21,004 nt of DNA from Paraglomus occultum. Lineage: Eukaryota; Glomeromycota; Glomeromycetes; Paraglomerales; Paraglomeraceae. The stretch covers positions 1-21,004 of the forward strand of contig CAJVPJ010000605.1 in the NCBI GenBank assembly GCA_910592205.1, written 5' to 3'. The notes beneath the pieces are model-generated. The model was given only the letters and a program-made list of their open reading frames with translations, made no database searches and was not told where the DNA came from. Shown here piece after piece: positions 9,724-18,800 of this stretch (position 1 is the stretch's first letter; each line of letters starts with the position of its first letter). The position numbers and the translations under genes were made by a program.

Positions 9724-9824
9724 TGGCTAGTGAGTCACTCTGCGTACATTATTGGAAATTAATACTGTATATAAATTATTTTGTACTTTTATCGTGATGA
9801 CAATAATGTACATGATCAATATTT

Positions 9825-9830
9825 AATAAA
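9825..9830 (+). terminator. Possible poly(A) signal of the CRN gene
   Basis: AATAAA about 100 bp after the CRN stop codon. Confidence 0.5.
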
Positions 9831-10510
9831 CAGGCGTAATTACTTTTTAGTCGAATTATGCAGAATATTTAGCGCAATGGTTTGTCGTTAGAAATCTTTG
9901 ATGTGCAGTAAAGATCACATTCTTAATATTCGATCTACTCGATTTTTCATTGCAGTGTTCGTACAACTGCCTATTAAGGTTTGCATCATAGAAGGCAGTC
10001 GAGAATGACTGGTTTAATTTAATTACACTTTGCCATGATCAAGTTTTCATTGTTTAACTATTTCAAGTCTTATGCAACATGTAACATAAATTTTATTTGC
10101 CTCGGTTTTCGGTGAGAGCAGTGCTTCAAAAATTGAGGTTGACAAAAGCACTCAACTAATATTTCATCGCTTTGGTCTCAATTATCAATTCCAACATATG
10201 TCAAAGCGTTACTTGTCGCGTTTTTGCAAGTATTGATTTAAGACACCGTAAATCTGATTAATTATCGTTTTCTTAAAACATGGTAATATCCGCGATTACT
10301 ATTACATTTCCTATTACAAATTGAAAACCCAAATGGTGTTGAAACATATTTATATTTAATATTACCAAGTATCTTAGTACTGACCAGTAGGAAAATTAAT
10401 TTGTTTCCTAACACAATTCATATTCATGCGAGAACACTTGGGAGAACATACTCTTTAATTAAGGATCCTAGCCACTTTATTCATAAATTTTGAGTCATTT
10501 AGATTATACG
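9831..10510. other. AT-rich non-coding spacer
   Basis: No gene is visible. There is a 7-bp inverted repeat, ACTGCCT (9966-9972) and AGGCAGT (9993-9999), with a 20-nt loop, too short to name. The promoter of the microprotein gene beginning at 10511 should lie here. Confidence 0.5.
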
Positions 10511-12009
10511 ATGGGGCAGGCTGCAACAAAGTAAGTATTTAATTATGTGAGCTAAAATGGCTGATGTGGTTGGGAAATCAAAGAATGTGACTTATGTAAT
10601 AGTAGTGCTCACGAACGTTAAATCAGGATTGAGATAAATATTAGTATATGGCTATCTCTATAAAAAATATATAAATATAAGCCAGTTTATAAATTACAGC
10701 ACTATTACAAGTATTTTTTAAGGAAAAAAATTTTGCCTTTGATATTAGAAAACTTTGACTATAAGCTCAGTAAAAAAAAAACTATAAAAATTAAATAAGA
10801 TGAATTAAACTAAACTGTTATCGAATAGCATAAATGTAAGATACCGCGATTCTGACTCTGAGAGAGCCTGATAAACTCAGCAACATACACAACAGTGTTT
10901 ATAGAAAATAACTAAAAAGATAATAATACTAGTCAGTGAACTTAATAAACCTTCAGATCAGCCAATTTAAATTAGTATTTAGCTTTATGTTATAAACAAC
11001 AGGATTTGCCTGGCATAGATTTTATCTAAGATATATGAACACATACAGATAATCAAAAATACCATTCTTTTTTCGTCACACGTCCCAATCTAATTTACAC
11101 AATTTATGAGAAAGTCAATGTCAATAGTACCACTTTTTAAGCAAAACAAAAACGCAAACACGAATTCATTTGCACAGAAATCGTACTGCGTCAGTTATAT
11201 TTTACTCTGCCCCGCATTTAATCTTTTTTTTTTTTTGCGTTTTAGTTTAACCAGTTTGTTTGAATCCTCACAGAAGTTGATTGTCTGATCAAAAGCTTTT
11301 CCATACTTATTAATTGTCCGTGTCAATAAGCTGAGGTTGCTACATGCAATAATCCCAAGCGAGATTTCGCCGTTCTATTTTGCGCGCGTAAAGGTTTTGT
11401 ATTCGATATAAAATTTAACGAAGAACGCGTTGAGCTAGTTGTTTGATTACAGTCAGTAGATAAGTGGTGTTGTTTTTTACTCAAGGCACCGGACAATGAC
11501 TTGCCGAATTATTGGTTTCAGATAAAACACAGACACGTTTTTTTCAAAGCTATCGGTTTTGACTTATAGAAAGTCATTGTATATTATTTTTTCCATTTCA
11601 ATAATATCAAAAATTATCAAAAACTGTTGTTTATAGCACATTGTGTATATTTAAAATTATATTATTTTTTTATTAAACAAATTTTAAACTTATAAATATT
11701 ACCGTGCAGGTGCATCATATTTATCTCTCAAGCGCTCGAAAAAATTATCCGATCAATAATATGCATCAACGATAATGGTTGATAAATTTATACTTGAAAT
11801 TTGTAAAATTTGGAAAAGACACGCTCAAGCCTCATTCTAGCGTAAACAGCAGATTTCGATTTATCCAATGTTAGTGACATTAATTTCAATATCGAAACGT
11901 GAAAACATTTTTATGTACTCGCAGGTTGAGGAGATCGGTATCTGATACTGGAGGAACAGTGTTGGCGGATAATCTATATGCGAACACATCCAATCTATCG
12001 GAATGTTGA
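10511..12009 (+). CDS. Two-exon microprotein with N-myristoylation motif (probable)
   Basis: Exon 1 (10511-10530) encodes MGQAATK up to the split seventh codon and is followed directly by a perfect donor, GTAAGT. Exon 2 (11925-12009) follows a CAG acceptor and continues LRRSVSDTGGTVLADN, ending SNLSEC and TGA. The exons sum to 105 nt, 34 aa, with phase preserved. Gly2, Thr6 and Lys7 fit the MGxxxS/T-K N-myristoylation consensus, and the following LRR adds a basic patch, the usual two-part membrane-anchoring signal. Ser residues after LRR fit an RxxS basophilic-kinase site. The ATG has A at -3 and G at +4. The 1394-bp intron is much longer than others here, and unseen internal exons are possible. 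No family is recognised. An alternative is that only one of the two exons is real. Confidence 0.45.
10531..11924 (+). other. Long AT-rich intron or spacer of the microprotein gene
   Basis: About 1.4 kb dense in stop codons in all frames; the only ATG-to-stop frame of note (11106-11288) runs across a poly-T tract and looks like chance. A slightly more GC-balanced patch at about 11330-11480 could be regulatory. No transposon ends or RNA genes were seen. Confidence 0.4.
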
Positions 12010-13158
12010 GCTCTTGCATGTCTAAATTGTTGGCTGTTTCTCTATTTTCATCAAGCGCTTTTGTCCATTATAATTAACCCTGAATTTGGCATCAAATTCT
12101 TTGCGCAGAAAAATATACGTCATCACAAATTAGATTTATGATTGAGCGACCAATTATTTTATTGACTAACACATGATAGCCGCTACTATGCACAGTACAT
12201 GATCTATTATTAAACTAAACATAGGAAACCTGTTGCATTCGCTGTAAAAGACGGTCACTGTGTTTTTATTACTTGCTGTGGTTCTTGTCTATACATTTCA
12301 ATTTCAAGACCTTATAAAAAATAAGCCATTATCAGATTCAATCAAAATCTTTCTCTCTTTGTAATGTGGGGTGGGAAAGTTTGGCGTTTTAAGTTTAATT
12401 ATTATTAATTTTATTATTTTTATTATTGTTAAAGTATATGTATAAGAGATGTAACATGCGGGTTTTCGGTAAGTTCTCTGACAAAATAGGAATGAGGATG
12501 ACTGACGATCATTTCGTCAATATTTTAGACTGAAATCAAATGTCAAAAATACCCATTGGCCATTCTTTGCAGGCAAACCCCTTTTTTCATCGGCTGTTCT
12601 ATACACCGTTCATCGTAAAAGTCGGCCCTGGACACACCCTTTCATTTGCAGGTGATTCCAACATCAAAACTATAAAAGCAATGCAAATGTTGACTTTAGC
12701 GAGACGACAAAACCAAGTAGGTGGGTCACTTGTGTGTATTTGACAACCCCTTGTGTCTCTGTAAATATAAATACGGTCAACCACATAAGCATAGCCTGAT
12801 ATAAACACTTGTTGGAGCATTGCGAATTCGTCGTTGTTGTTTGTTTCCTTTTATTTATTGAATCTGGGCAGATTATTTATCTGCCAGAAATTTCACACAT
12901 TCTTTTTATTACTCCAGTAAAGAACGAATTGAGCTTTACACAGAGAAATCCGTTTCTTAATAATAATTAAACGGAAATTTAGTTGGCTTTATTTCCACTT
13001 TGCTTTTTTTTCTTCACCCCTTTGCTTCTCCTACCAAGAATTTTCGATACCCTGAATAAAATCCATAATATACGTCAAAATAAGAGGCATATTTCATATT
13101 CAAAACGAAGCGGTGGTAACTAACTCAAACGTTCTATTAGATAAACTGGAAAATAGAC
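12010..13158. other. Spacer upstream of the sterol O-acyltransferase gene
   Basis: Mostly AT-rich with homopolymer-like A/T runs (for example TTATTATT repeats near 12395-12430). It contains one uncertain split ORF, listed separately. TATA-like strings occur at about 12312 and 12800. The promoter of the acyltransferase gene must lie in the final part, but I cannot fix its elements. Confidence 0.45.
12438..12743 (+). CDS. Small split or intronless ORF of unknown function
   Basis: Two models exist. (a) Unspliced: ATG at 12540 to TGA at 12743, 67 aa (MSKIPIGHSLQANPFFHRLF...). (b) Spliced: ATG 12438, exon 12438-12468 ending at a GTAAGT donor, joined to 12652-12743 after a pyrimidine-rich TTTGCAG acceptor, giving 40 aa. 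Both share the C-terminal 30 residues (DSNIKTIKAMQMLTLARRQN, then QVGGSLVCI). The strong donor and acceptor in matching phase favour (b). No domain recognised. It could also be non-coding. Confidence 0.25.
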
Positions 13159-14922
13159 ATGCTGGTTGAAATCAAGTCTCCGCAGGTAAGTTAAGCAGAA
13201 AAGGTGTCAGTTCATATTATATAGAGATTCATAAAATTTCCGTATCTTCCACATAGATCGATGCCGCTAACAAATCCCCCGATACCAAACTCCACCCTCT
13301 TCCTCTCCGGAAAAATTCATTAACTACGATGATAACGGCCACTATAACCGCAACTGTACCAGAGGATAATGTATATACAACGCTAGTAAGGACGTTCCCA
13401 AAACGGTTTGTCACCTTCAAACCAAGAACATCTCATCTAGATAGAGAAACCATGGATGCATCAAAGAATCCATTAAGAGGATTCTTTGTCTTATTCTGGT
13501 TGGCAATGGCAGTCTACGTTGTACAAACAATCGTACACAATCTAGAGTCGTTAGGAAGAATAGTCGATTTATCATTCTTTGAGTTATTTTCAAGAGACGC
13601 CATCGTGTTAGCGTTAAGCGATGCTTGTATGGTTGGGGCCACATTTTTCGATGTAATATTGCAAAAGATGATCGCGCGAGGATGGATAGAATGGCGTTAC
13701 ACCGGAATGGCTATTCAGCATCTTTACCAAGTGACGTTTCTTTTCAGTGCCGCCTATTGGACATATTACCGAGGATGGCCGTGGGTACAGAGTGGATTTT
13801 TCGTTCTGCATACAATAGCAATGCTGATGAAGATTCATTCTTATGCATATTACAACGGCGACATGTCGGCCTTTGCACATCGATTGCGTGTACTGAGAAA
13901 GGAGTATTCTCAGTTATTGGGAGAGACCAAGAAAGCAGAAGACGGCGATGAGGAGAAGGAAAAGAACAGGCAGCAACGTCTGAGCAGATTACGTGCATGG
14001 ATCGAGGAAATCGAGAATATCACAAAGAGCGCATCGGGAAATGCTAGTTATCCTGATAATCTCACCTTTGCCAACTTTTTAGATTATTTGCTGGTGCCTA
14101 CTCTTGTCTACGAGTTGGAGTATCCGCGTACGGAAAAGATCCGTCCTCGATACGTGTTTGAGAAAGCGTTAGCTACCCTCGGAACCTTTTTCCTTCTGTA
14201 TATGAATACCGAGACCTACATTATACCTGTGCTTCCAAATTCGACGACTTCATTCTGGAGAGCCTTGTTACAGATGTCTATTCCGTTCATGGTGAACTAT
14301 TTGTTGATATTCTATATTATATTCGAGTGCATTTGCAATGTATTCGCCGAGTTGACACGGTAAATGGCTTATTTTTACTTTATTTGATGTATCGAAACCC
14401 AGTGTGGGATGAGATTTTTACTGAAATGCTCCTTTGTTCTTTTTGATGCAGGTTCGCCGACCGTCATTTCTACGATGATTGGTGGAATAGGTAAGCACAT
14501 TGACGATTTTTTGTTTGAGCAAGGCTGAGCGCGCATATAATTAACCACGGGCTTACGTCGTTACATTTAGTACGACTTTCGAAGAGTTTGCTCGTAAATG
14601 GAATAGACCTGTCCATCATTTCCTCCTTCGTCATGTATATCAGTCGTCAATCGATTCGTACAAACTCTCCCGCCGAGACGCTTCTTTGATGACGTTCCTC
14701 CTTTCCTCTCTCATCCATGAATTGGTGATGGTCGTTGTGAGTAAGAAGATTAGAATGTACCTATTTGCGCTGCAAATGTTCCAACTGCCATTGATTTGGG
14801 TGGGCAATTTGCCTGCGGTTAAAGAACGCACATGGCTAGGAAATGCATTCTTTTGGTTTGGAATGATGTGTGGTCCTCCATTATTGGGAATATTATATTG
14901 TAATGAGGTGTTCGCTCTGTAA
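13159..14922 (+). CDS. ARE2: Sterol O-acyltransferase (ARE/SOAT type, MBOAT family)
   Basis: ER membrane enzyme that esterifies sterols with fatty acyl-CoA for storage in lipid droplets. Exons 13159-13185, 13257-14359, 14452-14490, 14571-14922 (1521 nt, 506 aa); all introns are GT..AG and in phase. Exon 1 is only 27 nt (MLVEIKSPQ). Multiple hydrophobic segments run through the protein (for example FFVLFWLAMAVYVVQTIV, ALLQMSIPFMVNYLLIFYII). Family motifs: MKIHSYAYYNG near residue 200, PTLVYELEYPRT near 290, the acyl-CoA-binding-type FYDDWWN near 383, and the MBOAT active-site His in SSLIHEL (His439). The stretch KWNRPVHHFLLRHVYQSS closely resembles yeast Are1/Are2 rather than DGAT1. A charged cytosolic loop (about 225-265, Glu/Lys-rich) is predicted as a coiled coil. 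Diacylglycerol activity cannot be excluded. Confidence 0.92.
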
Positions 14923-15829
14923 ATTACTATAAATAATATTATAAGGGAGATTGATATTTTGGGTTCAACTTTATTTTCAATCGGTGGCTTTAATCAATAA
15001 ACTCTATTGTAAACAAATCTTGAAAACCAAGGCACTTGAAGCAAAAACACATTTTAACTGTTTGGATCTATAACATCGTTGAGAAGGCAAGTATGAATTT
15101 ATATTATACAATGCAATGTGCATAAACTATTCTCAAGCGTTGAATGTGTTTTCTTTGCCATGGATGGTTTTGTCGCCGCTTCACTACATTTTTGGCAGCT
15201 AAAAATTACTAATGACCATTACCCATGCCACATGACCATAACGCTTCACTGGATAGTGATAATGAAATCCAATAAACGGCGGCACCGTTATCCCATTTAG
15301 CTGTGAATGTCCGCTTGTAAAACGGCAAGCATCTTCTTAGAACGCGTTATTTATGCAATGAACATATGTTAATATGCTATTTAAAAGTTATGCATAAAAT
15401 TACGGATGCTTAGTGAAATAATACCATTTAATAAAATGCAGGTCATCATCATGTCACATGTTGATTTATTTTCCAAGTTACACGTCGTTCGCCAGCCACA
15501 CTGGGTATATGTTTAAACAAGAGATTTTTGTCTTAAAAGCCAAAAAACAAGAATGCTGAAAAAAAAACAAACCAAAACCGATTGCAATTTAGTTTAATTC
15601 GAGATAATTAATAAGTTCTTCTGTGCTTTCCATTTCATTCAAGAGGGCGTTGCAAAGACAACTGACCTCACAACTTAATACCTACGCCTGATGCAAAGAA
15701 CAATCATGATGCATAATAATGTCATCGTGACCTGACCCTTTAGGTTAGACTCTTATCTTAGTCTTGTCCAAATGATTTAAATTATACTAGATAATAACTA
15801 TATGTATACTTCTCTACTTATGTAATAGT
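14923..15829. other. Convergent spacer between acyltransferase and TSC2 genes
   Basis: Holds the 3' UTRs of two convergent genes. AATAAA at 14996-15001 suits the acyltransferase. A 60-codon plus-strand frame (15118-15300) shows no protein-like features. Nothing else recognised. Confidence 0.55.
14996..15001 (+). terminator. Possible poly(A) signal of the acyltransferase gene
   Basis: AATAAA 74 bp after the stop codon, in an AT-rich context. Confidence 0.55.
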
Positions 15830-18800
15830 TTATGTATACCGCGTAAAATTAATAACCGGCTCCAGCCCAACAACCCGCTCACTCATATGATCATCACCCC
15901 TTGTATTGACAGCGCTGCCTTTACCAGGTGTACCTATCACAGGATCGCTTCCTGCCGTCATCAACCGTTGTTTGAAGTTCTTAATCTGCCTCAGCCTATC
16001 CCTCCAATGAGACATATATTCAATTCCACGAGAAGTTTCACGGAAAATATGAGCATATATATTAGCATGCATTGCTATCTGACGTACAAAGGCTGGTAAT
16101 GAGCTACCAGATATCATCTTGAATTCCGATATGGGACCTATTTCCGGCATATCATGACGTCGTTGCATGTGCACTTTGAAGAATGTAGTTTGAAAATTTA
16201 TGTCCTTGGGAGCCTCGTTAGAGGTTCGTTTGTCTCGCTCCGTGGAAGGTTTGGGTGATGTGCCGGGTCTGATTGGACTTTCAGAGTGAGGAGAGATTAT
16301 AATGTTGATTGAATTGACTTGGCTAGCAATTGTGTTGAAAGCATAGTCCAAATCAGAATCATTATAAACTATGGTAACATAGTTGTTGCCTATGTGACGT
16401 TTTTTTGATGAGCATTGTGGATCATTTTCGAGGTTAGTCGGCATCAACGTCGCACAATGGAATATCAGCTGTATTATATCGTCTTTCCAATAGTATGCGT
16501 ATTCTCCATCAGAGTCGTTCCTAGTGTCTAAGCCTCCAACATAGACATCTTTGCTGTTCTTAAGTCGGACCAGATTACCAAGGTTGTTCAAAAATTTGAT
16601 ATAATTTTGAGAACCACGCATATTGGCTAATATTTCAGCCTCAGTTGTTTGACCTTTACCAACATAAACAACGCTGACTTTATGGAAATCAACGACTGGC
16701 GTACGATCCAATACATTCAAAGCGCGCTCTGTGGGCTTATCATCTGGCAACAGCCATAGACCCGTACCCGGAGAAAGATCAGGATATGGTGATAGTTGGA
16801 GGAAAAGAAAGCTAGGATCGATATTAGAATCATCTTTGCGATGTGCGCGTCTGTCTGCGGAAGTCCTGGGTGCATGGATACCTCTACGACTGGGACTGTT
16901 ACTTTCACCCGTCATGAGTGGGCTACCGTCGCTTTGTGTGCGTATGTGTTGAGTGATGCGGGGTGAGAATTGATTATCCGGTGTGACAGATTCGACGCTT
17001 GCGGTCGTTATGGCCGGAGATTGTTCTGTTGAAGTAGTTCTGTTTTCGATTTGTACAGTGTTTTGTTGTACATCACTATCTTCGGCAGAAGTAACAGTGT
17101 TAGTGATAGTAGTGGCGCTACTAGTGGTGCTAGTGATGGTAGTGGTGCTACTGATGGTAGTGGTGGTGGTGGGAGTGGTGGTCGTAGTATTAGTACTAGA
17201 TGTAGCGGGCGATCTTTCTACAGTATCAACTATACCAGTACTCGTAGACCTTCCTTCAGAATCAACGATTAACCTTTCTTCTGTCACAGAATGAATACCC
17301 AATCCTGAACCAATGTCAAGCCCTGTTCTTGTCTCCTGACCATCATGACCATGATCTGCCATGAAGGTTTCTGGTAAGGAGACGAAACTAACATCATCAA
17401 ACTTACTTTTGTTATCTAATTTAGTCAGGAAAGCAACGGTCCCGGACGGTCTGCGTATAATAATCTCTGCACAACCCAGTGTCTTAAATGTTCGCATGGT
17501 GACAAACGCGTGTCCTTGTAACCAAGTTTTAGAAGTAATCTTGTCTTTATCACAGTTTTTCAGTAAATCATTAATAAAAGATTTCTCGCGTTTCGGGTCG
17601 CAATTCGCAAACGTATATCTTGCAAGCATGTCAAAGCACGTCTCTGTCTGCTCATCTATTTCGTGATGTTTATCGTCCGTTTTTTTATCGACTAGTTTTG
17701 ATTTTTTCTCATCAGCTGTTAGTAAACCGCTTACGATGAATGACACGTATTTTCGACGCTCGGATAGTCGAAGTGCTGTAAACCAAGCATAAATCACTTG
17801 ATAGGCCATAATTCTTTCGTACTGTGCTAAAGGGTTCGCTACTTGTTGAGTGTCGTTTCCGGTTTTGTTGTGCTGAATATATTGAATAGCAATCCCAAAC
17901 ACTCTTTTGAAATCGTTTTCAATGAAATTGACATATAATTGAGGCAACCTCGCCAGCCCGCACAGGAATTCGAGAATATGTACACTCATTGTCGTTGTCG
18001 TGATTATCTGTGTCAAGGTATTGAGTGTTTCAGGCAAGAACCGAGTCATGGATGATGCGAGTTCAAAGCAACAAATATTCAACGCGTGTATGCACGGCTT
18101 TGCAGACGCAGACCCTTTTCGAAGACCCGCTTTAAATGCTAATACCAGCCCATCATTTTGATTTCGATTGAATATACTACAATAGCCAATTAACGTTGTA
18201 AGTATTTGGTAAGCGACTACATATATGTTCGCCTTTTCGACGCCGGGTGGAGGATCGTATAAACGATTGTTGGTAATAGATACACATAAAAGCTCTCGGA
18301 GATCTTTTATTTGAATGTCCGCATTGTAAAAGAGATGTTTCGTGCTCAGTTGTAGTGACAGATGACATAGCACGTATGAGTATAATTCCCAATCTTTCTC
18401 GTTTTCCAATATTTTAATTAAAATCTCCAAATACTTCTCAATTGGCATAACTATTTTGTTACAAGTAGTTGCACCTGATCCCGTGTTATCTGCAGTTTCG
18501 TTTGCCGTTGATATACTATCATGCGATACAACATATGGACTTGGATGATTAGCTGTGACTGTAAATGGTAATAATTCGGGTTCGTTCCATAAACGTTGTT
18601 CAGTCGTGTCAGCAGAATCGTCCGTTGGCTTACTAGTCTCATTATTCTCCAAAGATTGTTTGGTTTCTTTGTAGACTCTTCTATGTAATGTAATTCTTTG
18701 TCTCCAACTAGTCTTCCTGTGCAAGTTGCTATCAATTGATTTATTTTCAATAGTGGTTAAAGTTGTCAGTCTGTCATTTGCTGCTGCTGAAATCTTATCA

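Noticed and set aside
9961-10000. Possible tRNA-like or hairpin RNA
   Set aside because: Only a 7-bp stem with a 20-nt loop; no cloverleaf arms and no T-arm GTTCRA motif nearby.
13614-13998. Several minus- and plus-frame ORFs inside the acyltransferase exon 2
   Set aside because: All overlap the well-supported MBOAT coding frame and have no features of their own.
15118-15300. 60-codon plus-strand ORF between acyltransferase and TSC2
   Set aside because: No protein-like motif, no splice context, and positioned in a 3' region of two convergent genes.
16983-17294. Val-rich 103-codon plus-strand ORF
   Set aside because: It is the antisense of the Thr-rich repeat in TSC2; Val codons arise from the complement of ACT/ACC repeats.
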